A DNA stretch of 64,000 nt from Bdellovibrionia bacterium. GTDB lineage: Bacteria > Bdellovibrionota > Bdellovibrionia > Bdellovibrionales > JAGQZY01. The DNA is taken from positions 496,001-560,000 of the forward strand of contig JAUICP010000001.1 of the NCBI GenBank assembly GCA_030427805.1. The letters run 5' to 3'. This document shows positions 1 through 10,432 of this stretch, piece after piece (the stretch's first letter is position 1; each line of letters starts with the position of its first letter). The notes under the pieces are model-generated. The model was not told the origin of the DNA. It did no database searches and saw only the letters and a program-made list of their open reading frames with translations. The position numbers and the translations under genes were made by a program.

Positions 1-20
1 CCGGTAATAGATTCTTCGGA

Positions 21-380
21 TTACCTGACAAGCTTTTCGAGGATATTAAAGAGATCAGTGCCGGAGTAGGGTTTATGAAGAAGTTCAATTCCTAATGACT
101 TAGCTTCTTCGTACTCAGGAACACCTCCTCTATGACCAGTTACCAAAACTATCGGAGTTTGGTTGCCTGTAGCACGTAATTTTTTATAAAAATCGAGGCC
201 TGTCATTTCGGGCATCGTGATATCTGAAATGAGTAAGTCAAAGGATTCTTTCTCGATGCATGCGAGTGCTTCAGTCGGACTCGTAAAGGTCACAACCTCA
301 TCTTCATCGAGGAGCTCAGATACGAAGAAGCCAGCGTCAGGTTCGTCATCTAAAAAGAGAATTCTGTGTCTAGGCAACAT
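21..380 (-). CDS. Single-domain response regulator (receiver only)
   Basis: A 119-residue CheY-like receiver with no output domain. The acidic pair is at D11-D12, the phospho-acceptor Asp is D53 in LISDITMP, the switch Thr is T81 and the conserved Lys is K103 in HKPYS. Length fits one receiver domain exactly. Its start overlaps the end of the upstream sensor kinase gene by 11 bases, so the two are translationally coupled and almost certainly cognate partners. Without an output domain it probably acts by protein contact or as a relay to another protein. The family call is secure; the target is unknown. Confidence 0.93.
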   Translation of the reverse strand: MLPRHRILFLDDEPDAGFFVSELLDEDEVVTFTSPTEALACIEKESFDLLISDITMPEMTGLDFYKKLRATGNQTPIVLVTGHRGGVPEYEEAKSLGIELLHKPYSGTDLFNILEKLVR

Positions 381-3342
381 TCTTCTCCTGGTTTACAAGA
401 GGTGGAAACCTTAAAACAATTTCAGATCCTTTACCAAGTTCAGTGTTGAACTCCATTGTGCCATTGTGATCAGCAATGAGGCCGTGAATAATGGATAAGC
501 CCAATCCTGTACCCTTGCCAGGAGGTTTGGTCGTAAAGAATGGGTCGAATATTTTTTGCTTCGTCTTTTCGTCAACACCCGTACCGTTGTCTCTAACAGT
601 TAACTTAACTTCGTCCTCGTCTCCACATAGAGCGATCGAGAGGCGCCCTCCAAAGCGGCCATGCCTCGCAACTATGGCATCTCTAGCATTTGAAATCAAA
701 TTGACTAGAATTTGCTCCATTTGCGTTTCGTTTGCCTCAACAAAAACTTCAAATTGGGGAGGGGTCCATTCCAGTTCGATGCCGCTGATTTTTAACTGTT
801 GATTAAAGAAAGTTAACGCTCTCTCGGCAACTTGGTTAACAGAGACGGCGGCTTTACTTGCGTGATTCACCCGTGAAAAGTTTCGAAAATGCTCAACAAT
901 GTCTACCACTCTCTGGCAGTTCTCGTGAATTCTCTGTGAATAATCACGTACTTTCTTGAGGTCGACTTTATCTGGATCGATAGTTTTTCGCTCAATCAGT
1001 TCGTTGAAGCCCCGAATCGACTGTATGGGATTGTGAATTTCGTGGGCAAGTCCTGCAGCCATTTCTCCGAGTGAGGCAAGTTTTGAAGATTGAACCACTT
1101 GGGCTTGAGCATCTTCTAGCTGTTGCTCAGTTTTTCGTCGTTCTGTAAAGTCGGTGCCGAGAAGAATATAGTCAGAATCGTTTCCATCAGTTTGAATTAT
1201 GGTGAATTCATAATTTCGGACTTCGCCAAATGTGTCTCGTGTATATTCAAAGGAACCATTTCGATCTAGATTCCTATTCTTATCGATCAAAGCGATTAAA
1301 TCATCGTCAAAAAAGTCGTCCAATTTAGAAAATGGGTCTTCTGGAATTTTTGAGGCAAATTTTCTAAAAGCTGTGTTTGCAAACAAAATCTGCCCTTTCG
1401 CATCTATTTTAGCGATAACGACAGGTAGAGCATTGGCGATCACTTCAACTCGTTCTTCAGATTCTTGAATTTGTTTTTGCGATTTATCGAGCTCCTGAAA
1501 AACGAGTTTAACTTCTGATTGAACTTTATTGAGAGTCCGACAAATGAGATCGAGATCGGTATCCCTTAAGCCGTCATCAGCTTGAACATTGAAATTAAAA
1601 CGGGAAATACTTTCGAGGGCAGATAGGATACTATGGGTTTGTCTGAAATCGGAAGGAGAAAATACTTTTTCCTTTCTAGAGTGGTAATACAAGAAACCGC
1701 CAGATGTCAAAAAGGCTAATAGTGGCAAGACTGTATGGAAGAGAGTTTGCATGTTAAGGGTATGACCCTTTGACCCCAGAAATATTTGAAAAGCCTCAAG
1801 TGAGAGCATCCCTAAGGAGGCTCCCATCCAGAACAATAGCTCAGAAGTTAAAAACACATTCGAGCTGAGGAAAATTGTTACTATTGCAGGGACAGCTATA
1901 TAGTAGAGTGAATAGTCGGCGGTGGGGTCTTGCATATAAGTGTAAGTGCCATAAATAAGAGGTAAACCGACTAAGGATCTCACAAGGAGTTTAAAAATAT
2001 GTCGACCCAGATATCTTTCATTACCGTATTGCTGTTCTTGTCCTTTAAATTTTTCGTAGTCGAAGTCCTCTAACCAGCTTTTGGCCTCGTTTCGCCGGTG
2101 AAAGGTTTTGAATTCAAATCCACTGATTTGAAGGCGACTAAATAGTGCGGCGATTCCGTAGAGGAGACTGGATTTTTTCGCAACGATGGTCGCTCTACTC
2201 AGCATATTCGGAAACTTAATTCCCACTGCAAAAATAAAGGCGCTTGGCGTTACCATAAGGATGTTTCTAGCGTCAATTAAGAGGGGTTTTCGAATATCGA
2301 TTCTTGATAGGTTAAACTGGCGGAGTAAATTAATAAGAACTCTTCTAGTAAGAAGTGTTCCAGGGGCAAATGTGATCTCATTTTGGTTTTCACTAATTCG
2401 TTTGAGGTGAAATTTTTGACCAGGACCAATGTGTTCATTGAAACGTGAGTGAGGGTCTCGTAACCAATCTAAAGCGAGATCTTTGGAGTAAAAGGTTCGA
2501 ATCGGAAGCTGATGATCTGAAACCTTCATCATCAGAGATGATATGACGGCAACAATCCGCGAATTAACAAGTACCGATATTTGTAGTAAGCCGTCTTGTT
2601 CAGATAGATTTAGAATTCGTTTTCTAGCGGCGGTGGTCATGTAAAGCATTTTTCTAGCATCGACAAATAATTTAAAACCGCTTCCGAGATGCTCTTTCAT
2701 TTTACTGATGCAAAAATCAATATCGCCGTCATTGACTATACTTTTTTCCCTTTGGATGATTTTTGCTACCTTATCATCATAAATTTCTAGATTGCCCGAC
2801 CCATGTTCATAGCGAGCCAGGAGCTTTGCCTTTGATGGTTCAGCAGCCTCGGGTTCTTCTTTTAAAAATTGAATTTCTTTTTCTAGCCAGGCTCTTGCAT
2901 GTTCTTCTTTATGGAAGACTCGAGCGGGGATCGATGGTTTTGAAAATTTCAGATAGAGGTTAGCGAGACTCGCAGCAACTGGTTTTCTAGCAATAATTGC
3001 CATTATAGAAAAGTTTGAAAGAAATTTGTCTTGGGCGGATTTATCTCGAGCTGCAGATGAGGCCATCCCTATTTCAGAAATATCGGCTAAATAGGGAAGT
3101 CGTTTTCCCTTGTGGATTTTTCGATAGGCTTCAGATAAAATTTCAATATTTTCGACTGTTGGGTTTTGACCTTTTTTAATTTTGACTTCGCAAATACCAT
3201 CGACGATTTTGGCTTCAACCCAAGGAGAGTCGAAGCCATCTTCTGTGTATGAAATATCTGAATGGGAAGGTTTTGAATGACCCATGAATCCTCGAAGTTG
3301 TTGCAGCAAATACAAGAATTTATCGGTATATTGGGTAAGCAT
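370..3342 (-). CDS. Membrane sensor histidine kinase with three N-terminal STAS-like repeats and PAS
   Basis: 990 residues. Residues about 43-155, 185-297 and 310-426 look like three diverged copies of one domain, each with a strand ending in (A/V/I)D(I/A)(S/R) followed by an A/T-rich helix and ending in a W-L-E/R-(K/D) helix; the layout recalls STAS/SpoIIAA-like folds. Four membrane segments follow at about 454-553, then a linker helix, a PAS domain (about 635-735), a dimerisation helix with phospho-His H767 in GLAHEIHNP, and a catalytic ATPase domain with DNGTG (918-922) and GKGTGLGLS (942-950). It overlaps the receiver gene downstream. The first ATG has no clear Shine-Dalgarno; a second ATG at 3285 has GAGGA close by, so the start is uncertain. 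Confidence 0.9.
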   Translation of the reverse strand: MLTQYTDKFLYLLQQLRGFMGHSKPSHSDISYTEDGFDSPWVEAKIVDGICEVKIKKGQNPTVENIEILSEAYRKIHKGKRLPYLADISEIGMASSAARDKSAQDKFLSNFSIMAIIARKPVAASLANLYLKFSKPSIPARVFHKEEHARAWLEKEIQFLKEEPEAAEPSKAKLLARYEHGSGNLEIYDDKVAKIIQREKSIVNDGDIDFCISKMKEHLGSGFKLFVDARKMLYMTTAARKRILNLSEQDGLLQISVLVNSRIVAVISSLMMKVSDHQLPIRTFYSKDLALDWLRDPHSRFNEHIGPGQKFHLKRISENQNEITFAPGTLLTRRVLINLLRQFNLSRIDIRKPLLIDARNILMVTPSAFIFAVGIKFPNMLSRATIVAKKSSLLYGIAALFSRLQISGFEFKTFHRRNEAKSWLEDFDYEKFKGQEQQYGNERYLGRHIFKLLVRSLVGLPLIYGTYTYMQDPTADYSLYYIAVPAIVTIFLSSNVFLTSELLFWMGASLGMLSLEAFQIFLGSKGHTLNMQTLFHTVLPLLAFLTSGGFLYYHSRKEKVFSPSDFRQTHSILSALESISRFNFNVQADDGLRDTDLDLICRTLNKVQSEVKLVFQELDKSQKQIQESEERVEVIANALPVVIAKIDAKGQILFANTAFRKFASKIPEDPFSKLDDFFDDDLIALIDKNRNLDRNGSFEYTRDTFGEVRNYEFTIIQTDGNDSDYILLGTDFTERRKTEQQLEDAQAQVVQSSKLASLGEMAAGLAHEIHNPIQSIRGFNELIERKTIDPDKVDLKKVRDYSQRIHENCQRVVDIVEHFRNFSRVNHASKAAVSVNQVAERALTFFNQQLKISGIELEWTPPQFEVFVEANETQMEQILVNLISNARDAIVARHGRFGGRLSIALCGDEDEVKLTVRDNGTGVDEKTKQKIFDPFFTTKPPGKGTGLGLSIIHGLIADHNGTMEFNTELGKGSEIVLRFPPLVNQEKNVA

Positions 3343-3390
3343 TATTACGTATCAAAGTGGGATTAATTGGATCTTTAAGGTAGCTTCTAG

Positions 3391-5127
3391 CTACAGTTCT
3401 TCAGCGAAGATTTTTTCAGTAATACGCCAAAATTTGCCCTGTTTACGAGCTATCAAAAAGGCTGGCATTCGGTACAGGGGTTGGCATCTGATGGCATCGG
3501 ACACCGATTCAATGGGAAGTTCAAATTCGGGTCTTCGCATGTGCGACCTCAAAAAATTAACATTGAATTTTTTGATATCGGACTCGGTTTCAAAGTAATG
3601 GTTTTCCGCCAAGTATTTGGCATCAAAGTCGTAATATCGAACCTGCAGATAGGTTTTTCCGCGTTTGTCGATTCGTTCTTCGAGTTCTATTGAATCGGGT
3701 TTTAAAATATGAGCGCCTTTAGAAAGTCGGGCTTGTTTCAGTTTTGTGTCGGCATCGACCAAGACTTCTTTGCATTTTTGACATTCTCGGGCTGATAGAT
3801 CGTTTTGAGTTTGGCAACTCGGGCAGGTTTTAAAGCGAAAGCGATACCCACAGGGCTTAAAGAGCATGGTTTCTGGATCTTGGATACCACCGCGGCAGGT
3901 TCTTCCGTAGTGTTCGATGATATTTCCGTCGTCATCGACCTTTCCCCAAAAATTATTTTCGAATCCACATTGGGGACATGGGATCGGTACGTTTACTGAA
4001 TTCGGAGTTGGTTTTTTATCGCCAATTTCGGGAGCGTAAATGTCGTGTGGTATACCGGCATAATCAAGAACCAGGCAGTCCTTTTTTCCTTCGGACAAAC
4101 GAAGTCCGCGCCCAATGATTTGCTGATAAAGACTGACCGAATCAGTTGGTCTTAAAATGGCAATGACATCCACGTGAGGGGCATCGAAACCCGTTGTCAG
4201 TACGCTGACATTTACGAGATATTTAATCTTTTTGTCTTTAAATTCATTGATGATTTGATCGCGGCTTGTTTCATCCGTATCGCCGAGAATAATTTGCGCT
4301 TCACCTTCAGGTAGATATTCAAGGATTTCCTTAGCATGGTTAACCGTACTACTAAAAATCATAATACCTTTGCGGTCGTACTTTTCTGCGATATCGACAA
4401 TATTCTTAACGATCAATGGAGTCAGTCTTCGTTGTGACTGAAGAACCTCTTCAACTTCGGCATTTGTGAACTTTGAACCCTTTTCCATAAGCTCTGAAAA
4501 ATCGTAACTCGTTACCGGAATTTCAATCTTTACAGGAGGAGTAAGGTACTTGTGCTTGATCATGTAATCAAGAGGCAGTTCATAGACACAGTTTTTAAAA
4601 AAACGAGATTCTTTAGTTCTTTCGACCCCGCGGTGACTGTAATTAAAAATCCAGCCCAGTCCCATTCGGTAGGGAGTGGCTGTTAGTCCTAAAACACAAA
4701 TATCTTCGTTGTCGGCCTGAAGTTTTTTGATCACCTGGGAGTACTGGGTTTCTTGTTCTAAGCCAACGCGGTGACACTCGTCGATTACGACCAATGTAAA
4801 GTCTTTAAAAAAATCGTCACTGGCTCGAGCTACCGATTGAATACTGCCAAAGATCACCTTTTGGTGGGATTCTTTTTTGCTGAGACCCGCTGAATAGATT
4901 CCGGCTTCGAGTCCATAACTTTCGTATTTTTGATGGTTCTGTTCGACCAGCTCTTTGACATGGGCAAGAACTAGAACACGCCCTTTAGCGATTCGCGCAA
5001 GCTCTGCAATCACTAAACTTTTTCCAGCTCCTGTCGGCAGAACAATGACCGCCGGAGCATTGGTTTTTCTGAAGTAATTCAGAGTATTATTGACTGCTGT
5101 TTTTTGATAATCTCTTAACTCGTACAT
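3391..5127 (-). CDS. radD: RadD-like superfamily II DNA helicase
   Basis: 578 residues, close to the length of E. coli RadD (YejH), a DNA-repair ATPase. Walker A is PTGAGKS (31-37), the Walker B box is DECHR (116-120), motif III region is GLTATP, and motif VI is QIIGRGLR (336-343). A C-terminal cysteine-rich part has CPQC (384-387), C411, C426, CPSC (435-438) and CQKC (449-452), consistent with two zinc-binding knuckles as in RadD. It lies upstream of the sensor kinase gene on the same strand but with about 50 bases between them. The helicase family is certain; the exact RadD assignment rests on length and the zinc region. Confidence 0.78.
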   Translation of the reverse strand: MYELRDYQKTAVNNTLNYFRKTNAPAVIVLPTGAGKSLVIAELARIAKGRVLVLAHVKELVEQNHQKYESYGLEAGIYSAGLSKKESHQKVIFGSIQSVARASDDFFKDFTLVVIDECHRVGLEQETQYSQVIKKLQADNEDICVLGLTATPYRMGLGWIFNYSHRGVERTKESRFFKNCVYELPLDYMIKHKYLTPPVKIEIPVTSYDFSELMEKGSKFTNAEVEEVLQSQRRLTPLIVKNIVDIAEKYDRKGIMIFSSTVNHAKEILEYLPEGEAQIILGDTDETSRDQIINEFKDKKIKYLVNVSVLTTGFDAPHVDVIAILRPTDSVSLYQQIIGRGLRLSEGKKDCLVLDYAGIPHDIYAPEIGDKKPTPNSVNVPIPCPQCGFENNFWGKVDDDGNIIEHYGRTCRGGIQDPETMLFKPCGYRFRFKTCPSCQTQNDLSARECQKCKEVLVDADTKLKQARLSKGAHILKPDSIELEERIDKRGKTYLQVRYYDFDAKYLAENHYFETESDIKKFNVNFLRSHMRRPEFELPIESVSDAIRCQPLYRMPAFLIARKQGKFWRITEKIFAEEL

Positions 5128-5319
5128 TCCACTCAGTTGCTAGCAATCCCCATTCCTGGTGATGGGCTGCCATGAACTATAAACCAGGAGCCCTTTTAAG
5201 AGAACCCTTGATGGTTAATGCCCTGAGTTAATCACTGAGCGACATTCCAAGTCAGTGACTTTATTTGCATAGGTCATATTATGGTGCAGTTCAAAAAGTC
5301 TCTTTCTGGAGCAATCTAT

Positions 5320-6099
5320 ATGAAGAATAGCAAAATGAAATGGTTACTACTAATTGGAGTTCTCTCGGTTTTGTTGGTGGCGGTTATTGCCTTTAGCAAA
5401 CGAAGGAACGTGTATTACCTTCAAGCCAAAAAAGGGGATGTCCTTGAGGCCATATACGGTTTGGGAAAAGTTGAAACCGATGAGGTTTTTGAGTTAAAAA
5501 TAGGGGTAATGGGTAACGTTAAGAGCCTTTTTGTGAACGAGGGAGATTTCGTTAAAAAGGGTCAGAGAATGATTAACTTTGAAAACATAGGTGCCTTTTT
5601 TGCTCCATTTTCTGGCACGATTACATCGGCCGAATACAAAGATGGAGAGCTCGTTTCCCCTCAAGTTCCGGTTTTACGATTAGAAAATCTCGATAAAAAG
5701 TATATTCAAGTTTCTCTGGAGCAGGAAGCAGCTTTAAGGGTGCGTCCCGGACAGCAAGCGAAAATTGTTTTTCAAAGCCTTTCTGGAGGAACCATTTTAG
5801 GTAGGGTAGAGCGAGTCTACCCAAAAAATGGAGAGTTCATTGCTCGCATTAATGTCGACACTATTGATTCACATGTTTTGCCGGGAATGACGGCAGACGT
5901 AGTTATTGAAGTTGGAAGTAAAAAAGATGTTGTTTTGATTCCGATTAAAGCGATTTCGTCGGGACAGGTAATTCGTAGACGAAATGGTAAAAAAGAAAAA
6001 ATCGATGTTGTTACAGGACATACAGATGGTCTTTGGTCAGAACTTGTTGAAGGGGATATTCTTTTGACAGATGAACTTTTGGTGAAGGGCAAGAAATAG
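5320..6099 (+). CDS. HlyD/MacA-type periplasmic adaptor subunit
   Basis: A membrane-fusion protein for an ABC export system. It has a short cytoplasmic N-terminus, one membrane anchor (about residues 7-25), a biotinyl-lipoyl-like barrel half (GDFVKKGQ) and a beta-barrel part; at 259 residues it is shorter than typical MacA because the alpha-helical hairpin is essentially absent. The stop codon touches the start of the permease gene, and the ATPase follows, giving an adaptor-permease-ATPase operon. I chose the ATG at 5320 because GGAG lies 8 bases upstream; an in-frame ATG at 5281 is the alternative. Substrate cannot be told from sequence. Confidence 0.85.
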   Translation: MKNSKMKWLLLIGVLSVLLVAVIAFSKRRNVYYLQAKKGDVLEAIYGLGKVETDEVFELKIGVMGNVKSLFVNEGDFVKKGQRMINFENIGAFFAPFSGTITSAEYKDGELVSPQVPVLRLENLDKKYIQVSLEQEAALRVRPGQQAKIVFQSLSGGTILGRVERVYPKNGEFIARINVDTIDSHVLPGMTADVVIEVGSKKDVVLIPIKAISSGQVIRRRNGKKEKIDVVTGHTDGLWSELVEGDILLTDELLVKGKK

Positions 6100-7344
6100 A
6101 TGCTTTTTTTGGCTATGAAGCAACTCTTTTCTAAGAAAACTCAAACCTTCCTAATTCTTATGGGTGTGAGTTTCGGAACAATGCTTTTTGTATCTATTTC
6201 TGGCGTTCAGTTGGGGCTCAGAGAATATATGATTAAAGCTCTACTTAATAATACGGCACATATAATTATTTCCGGTGCCGAAAATGAGATTACAGAAAAA
6301 GAAGTTAGATCGCAAATATACCCTGAGGGTCGGTTTATCAATTGGATCACTCCTCCGGGGGGGAAAAGAGATGAGTCCAAGCTAGAGAGTTACTTAGGGT
6401 GGGTCGAAATATTAAGGGCTAATCCCGACGTCTATGATTTTTCACCACGATTTTCGACAAATGTGATTATCAAGAGCAAAAAAATAAAAACCAATGTGAA
6501 TTTAGTGGGTTCACTCCCCAAAAAGCAGATTCGAATTAGTGAGATTTCTGATTACATAATAGAGGGGGATTTTGAGAGCTTGTCCTCGGGAGGGAACAAA
6601 ATTGTTCTTGGAGTAGGAGTCGCCGAGGATTTAGGGGTGAGTCTTGGCCAGTTTGTCGATGTCCTTAACGCTTTTGGAAAAATAACACCATTCAAAATCG
6701 TAGGACTCTCAAAATTTGGCGATACTCGGACAGACTCTGCCCTAGCCTTTGCCCATCTCTCTGATGTTCAGAAAGTAAATCGTACTCCCGGTAGATTGAG
6801 CGAAATTGCAGTTTCTTTGACTGATATTGATAAATCCGAGGAGCTTGCTGAACTGTGGTCTTCTTTCAGTAAAGATAAGGTACAGGATTGGCGTTCTGCC
6901 AATGCTATGTTCATGGAAATGATAAAGATGCAAGATATTGTACGCTACTTTATAATGTTCTCCGTTCTTATAGTCGCCGCATTTGGAATTTATAATGTGT
7001 TATCAATTATGATTAATCAGAAGAAAAAGGAAATTGCCATTCTCAGATCAATTGGTTTTCCTCCCAAAAAGATTCTCATTCTCATTCTTTATCAGGGATT
7101 TTTCTTAGGAATTTGCGGGGGAGTAGTTGGCCTTGCGATGGGATCATTGGTGACCTATGGTGTTGGTTCTATCGATATCGGCGTAGAATTGGGCGGGAGT
7201 AATCATATATTTGTTAGTTATGACTATTCTATTTACCTTTCGGCATTTATTGCCGCACTTTTCGCCTCCCTTGTAGCGAGCCTAATTCCTGCCTATATGG
7301 CAAGCCGCATGACACCGATTGACATTATTCGAGGCCAGGCATGA
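6100..7344 (+). CDS. ABC transporter permease, FtsX/MacB family
   Basis: 414 residues with one N-terminal membrane helix, a large periplasmic domain (about 40-280) and three C-terminal helices, the standard FtsX/LolC/MacB layout. The segment after the periplasmic domain contains the typical coupling region KKKEIAILRSIGFPPKKI. It starts directly after the adaptor stop codon and its end overlaps the ATPase start by four bases (ATGA). Together with the HlyD-like adaptor this is more like a MacAB-type export or mechanotransmission system than a LolCDE lipoprotein releaser, but the substrate is unknown. Confidence 0.88.
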   Translation: MLFLAMKQLFSKKTQTFLILMGVSFGTMLFVSISGVQLGLREYMIKALLNNTAHIIISGAENEITEKEVRSQIYPEGRFINWITPPGGKRDESKLESYLGWVEILRANPDVYDFSPRFSTNVIIKSKKIKTNVNLVGSLPKKQIRISEISDYIIEGDFESLSSGGNKIVLGVGVAEDLGVSLGQFVDVLNAFGKITPFKIVGLSKFGDTRTDSALAFAHLSDVQKVNRTPGRLSEIAVSLTDIDKSEELAELWSSFSKDKVQDWRSANAMFMEMIKMQDIVRYFIMFSVLIVAAFGIYNVLSIMINQKKKEIAILRSIGFPPKKILILILYQGFFLGICGGVVGLAMGSLVTYGVGSIDIGVELGGSNHIFVSYDYSIYLSAFIAALFASLVASLIPAYMASRMTPIDIIRGQA

Positions 7345-8003
7345 TTATCGGGAAGAATATTGTAAAGGAGTTTGGAGATCCACCCCATCGAATTTTGCAC
7401 GATCTAAGTTTTGTAATTCAGGACGGAGAGTTTGTTTCCATTTCGGGTCGCTCGGGTAGTGGTAAGAGCACTCTATTGTATATTATTAGTTCTCTTGATT
7501 TCCCTAGTTCGGGGCAAGTCTTGTTCGATGATGAAGATACGTCTTTAATGTCTGTCGAACACATACATGAATTTAGGACAAATCATGTAGGATTTATTTT
7601 TCAGTTTCATTATTTGTTACCCGAGTTGACGGGATTAGAAAATGTCCTTCTTCCGCCCCGTAATATCGATCGAGTTGATGAGTTTAGAGATCGAGCTTTA
7701 GAGCTTTTGAAGACGATGGATGTTTCGAAAGTTGCCGACAAATTGCCTTCGCAAATGTCTGGAGGCGAGCAACAACGAGTAGCCATCGCCAGAGCCCTAA
7801 TTATGAAACCAAAATACCTTTTTGCCGACGAACCCACTGGAAATTTAGACAGTGCAAATGGTGAAGTCGTGATGAATATTCTTAAGTCAATTAATAAAGA
7901 GCGAGGAACAACTCTTTGTTTGGTCACTCACGAAGAAGAGTACGCAGCAATGGCCCAAAGAGAAATTTATTTAATAGATGGTAGAATGAGTGAGCGAGGT
8001 TAG
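7341..8003 (+). CDS. ABC transporter ATP-binding subunit (LolD/MacB-ATPase type)
   Basis: 220 residues, one complete nucleotide-binding domain. Walker A is GRSGSGKST, the Q-loop region is FIFQFHYLLPELT, the ABC signature is MSGGEQQR, and Walker B plus D-loop is LFADEPTGNLDS; the H-loop is VTHE. The stretch before the Q-loop, including YLLPELTGLENV, is typical of the LolD/FtsE/MacB clade that pairs with FtsX-type permeases. It is the third gene of the operon and overlaps the permease gene by four bases. Confidence 0.92.
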   Translation: MIIGKNIVKEFGDPPHRILHDLSFVIQDGEFVSISGRSGSGKSTLLYIISSLDFPSSGQVLFDDEDTSLMSVEHIHEFRTNHVGFIFQFHYLLPELTGLENVLLPPRNIDRVDEFRDRALELLKTMDVSKVADKLPSQMSGGEQQRVAIARALIMKPKYLFADEPTGNLDSANGEVVMNILKSINKERGTTLCLVTHEEEYAAMAQREIYLIDGRMSERG

Positions 8004-8032
8004 TTGAATGGGCTCTAATTGAAATAGGTTTG

Positions 8033-8566
8033 CTAGTACTTTTGTTTAACTAGATAGAGCACGTGCCAGCTGAGGGGATGTCCCTTTTCTACATTTGGAT
8101 GTTCAAAATCTCCACCCTCAACTCGATGCATACCTATGCGCTCCATCACAGACATGGAGGGAGTGTTTAGTTTTGAAGTGAAAGAAACGATTTCGTCGAG
8201 CTTAAGTTCATCGAAAGCATAGTTGAGAACAGCTTTAGCACCCTCGGTTGCGTATCCTCTCTTCCAGAACTTATTATCGAGTCGCCAGCCGATTTCGGTA
8301 CAAGGAGTGAAGTGAGTTGTGTACTCCGGGCAATTGAGGCCAATGGTACCAACAAAGAGACCGCTCTCCTTTTCTTCAACCGCATAAAAGCCAAATCCAT
8401 TTTGATCGATCTTTGCCTTCATCCGATCTGCAAGAAGGTCTGACTCCTCACGACTAAGCGGCTTCGGGAAAAACTTCATAACCTCAGGATTTGAATTCAT
8501 ATGAAAGTTTGGGGTCTTATCACTTTCTTTCCATTGCCTAAGGATAAGTCTTTTGGTTTCTATCAC
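8033..8566 (-). CDS. GNAT N-acetyltransferase, RimJ/RimL type
   Basis: 177 residues starting with VIETKRLILRQW, the usual N-terminus of RimJ/RimL-like acetyltransferases, and containing IGWRLDNKFWKRGYATEG, the acetyl-CoA pyrophosphate-binding region, then the SVMERIG helix. The open frame extends to an ATG at 8638 inside the upstream gene, but a GTG at 8566 overlaps the upstream TGA as GTGA, which suggests coupled translation and places the family N-terminus correctly. Substrate is unknown. Confidence 0.85.
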   Translation of the reverse strand: MIETKRLILRQWKESDKTPNFHMNSNPEVMKFFPKPLSREESDLLADRMKAKIDQNGFGFYAVEEKESGLFVGTIGLNCPEYTTHFTPCTEIGWRLDNKFWKRGYATEGAKAVLNYAFDELKLDEIVSFTSKLNTPSMSVMERIGMHRVEGGDFEHPNVEKGHPLSWHVLYLVKQKY

Positions 8567-8958
8567 AGGTTCACCATAATTAGGGAACTGGTCGCGAGCA
8601 TGACTAGTATGAGAGGTAGCCATAGAATTCGCTCCCATTTACTGGGGGTGATGATGTGGAGGACCACTCCAATAATGTTGTAGCCGATGACAAACCATAG
8701 TGCGATTCGAGCTACAGAGTTGAGCTCAATTAAAAATGTTCCGGCACTGATTTCGACGATTAGAAGAAACAAGAAAAGAATTAATATCGAAACCGCTGAT
8801 ACCACTTTCATTTTGGTTGGGAGTACTCCCTTGAACTTCCCACCCATTGTGAGGTGTCCCCAGGGCTTTCCAAGTATAAGTAGGCTGTGAAAAACAATAA
8901 TGACGATACAGCAAAGACTGTGGATATGAGCTACTAAACTTAAATAATTACCTTGCAT
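8563..8958 (-). CDS. Small integral membrane protein, four predicted helices
   Basis: 131 residues, mostly hydrophobic, with predicted membrane segments at about 8-30, 52-74, 80-102 and 110-130, separated by short polar loops. I do not recognise the family. It lies upstream of and overlaps the RimJ-like acetyltransferase gene, so the two are probably co-transcribed. No catalytic motif is visible. Confidence 0.7.
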   Translation of the reverse strand: MQGNYLSLVAHIHSLCCIVIIVFHSLLILGKPWGHLTMGGKFKGVLPTKMKVVSAVSILILFLFLLIVEISAGTFLIELNSVARIALWFVIGYNIIGVVLHIITPSKWERILWLPLILVMLATSSLIMVNL

Positions 8959-9008
8959 GGTTACACTCTACTAAAAAGGTTGAGCTTTGTCGAAAATTTT
9001 AGAGCCGA

Positions 9009-9548
9009 CTATTTATCAACGAGATTTTTAAGCTTTACTGTCGTATTCCAGTTTCGCACAGTTACTAGCTTGTACTCTGGTTTAGAAACGATTTTAGAAA
9101 GGTGACTCTTAGAAGCCTGACTTTTTAAGCGCGAAAAATAAATGGCATCTTTGCCAACATGAACATTATCAACGCCTTCTTTACAGGAAATTACTTTTGA
9201 GAAGGCTTTTGCTGTGATGTCTTTGACAATGTAAATTACATCGCAACGGTAATTTTCGAGATTCGTACCAAATCCCTTTGGAGCTGATTGAATGATGGAT
9301 TCGAGTTTTTTCTCTGTGAGTACCAAGACTGGTTCTTTGTATTTAAACTTTTTGAGTAGAGTTTTTTCAATAAGGCTCGTTAGCAGACCTGGGGCTTTGC
9401 TTGATTCAAAAACAACGTTCCCACTTTGTATATAGGTTTGCACACTCTCAAAGCCCATTTTTTCAAAGCAGGCTTTGAGATCAGCCATTTTAATGATGTT
9501 TTTTCCACCAACATTAATGCCCCTGAGAAGGCAGATGCGTTTTGCCAT
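9009..9548 (-). CDS. DUF1697 family protein
   Basis: 179 residues beginning MAKRICLLRGINVGGKN, the hallmark start of DUF1697 proteins, followed by the conserved YIQSGNVVFES segment near residue 40. The function of the family is not established. The open frame runs upstream to 9632, but the ATG at 9548 has GGAAGAG upstream and begins at the conserved family N-terminus, so I take that start. Confidence 0.88.
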   Translation of the reverse strand: MAKRICLLRGINVGGKNIIKMADLKACFEKMGFESVQTYIQSGNVVFESSKAPGLLTSLIEKTLLKKFKYKEPVLVLTEKKLESIIQSAPKGFGTNLENYRCDVIYIVKDITAKAFSKVISCKEGVDNVHVGKDAIYFSRLKSQASKSHLSKIVSKPEYKLVTVRNWNTTVKLKNLVDK

Positions 9549-9679
9549 TACTTCACTCTTCCCAGGCCATAGTGGCGTAGCGAAGGACTTTGAGAACTTG
9601 CTCGTGATTTTCCATTTCAGCAGTGGGCCCAAAATCTTGATTTTCCATATAATTATCCAAGCTCATTGAAATTATTGAG

Positions 9680-10432
9680 TCAATTAGACTTTCTCTTAGC
9701 TTTACGAATTTGAGTCAATTTAGCCTTCTCGGTTTTGCTTAGTTTTTCGGTAGCGGCTGTCCATCCTCCAGGGGGAATGCGGTGGGCCCTTTGTTCTAGA
9801 TATTTATAGGTCTTTTCAGGGTAGACATTCCAGCATTCGCGAAGAGTCCAACCGATGGCTTTTTGCACATAGTAGTGCTGATCTTCGAGGTGGGGGTCGA
9901 TGAAACCAATCGCCAATTTGTACGAAGGGTAGCTTTTGCGCATTCGTGAGTAATAGAAAAGTCCCACCATAGAGTTTCTTCGTTCCCAGGGATTTTTTGA
10001 TCGGTTCCATTTCTCGAGAGTCGGTTTAAGGTCTTTTGGCTTAAATTCATAGAGTTTCGCAACGATGTTACTAAATTCATCCGACAGGGCCCAGTTGTCG
10101 ATTCGCTTGATCCATTTTAAAAGTAACGTTCTCTTTTGATAAAGTTCCTCAGGAGAGCGCTTATTGGCAAAATGAAGGGCTATAAGAGCCTGTTCGTAGA
10201 TCTTCGAATGGTGCCAAATATAATCCCAAGTCGTCCATTGTTCATCTATTGAATCGTTTGAGAAGGAAAACCCCTTTTTTAAAAGGGCTCTAATTTTAGG
10301 AACTCTAATATTGTAAAATTTAAAATTACCGTACTCACTACCAACGTAGCTATCGGGCAAGTAAATCGAAGGTTGCTTGCCACCTTGCAGATTTCTTAAC
10401 TCTGAGTCTACCTCAGTTAGGTATTTTTTCAC
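9680..10432 (-). CDS. AlkD-like DNA alkylation repair (HEAT-repeat) protein
   Basis: 250 residues of HEAT-like helical repeats. Segments such as IKRIDNWALSDEFSNIV and the YVQKAIGWTLRECW helix match the AlkD family of base-excision glycosylases that remove alkylated purines. The conserved Trp/Asp positions (W in DNWALSD, W in IGWTLRE) are present, but I cannot confirm the catalytic Asp without alignment. It begins directly after the LysR regulator gene, so the pair is likely one transcription unit. Function as an active glycosylase is inference. Confidence 0.78.
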   Translation of the reverse strand: MKKYLTEVDSELRNLQGGKQPSIYLPDSYVGSEYGNFKFYNIRVPKIRALLKKGFSFSNDSIDEQWTTWDYIWHHSKIYEQALIALHFANKRSPEELYQKRTLLLKWIKRIDNWALSDEFSNIVAKLYEFKPKDLKPTLEKWNRSKNPWERRNSMVGLFYYSRMRKSYPSYKLAIGFIDPHLEDQHYYVQKAIGWTLRECWNVYPEKTYKYLEQRAHRIPPGGWTAATEKLSKTEKAKLTQIRKAKRKSN

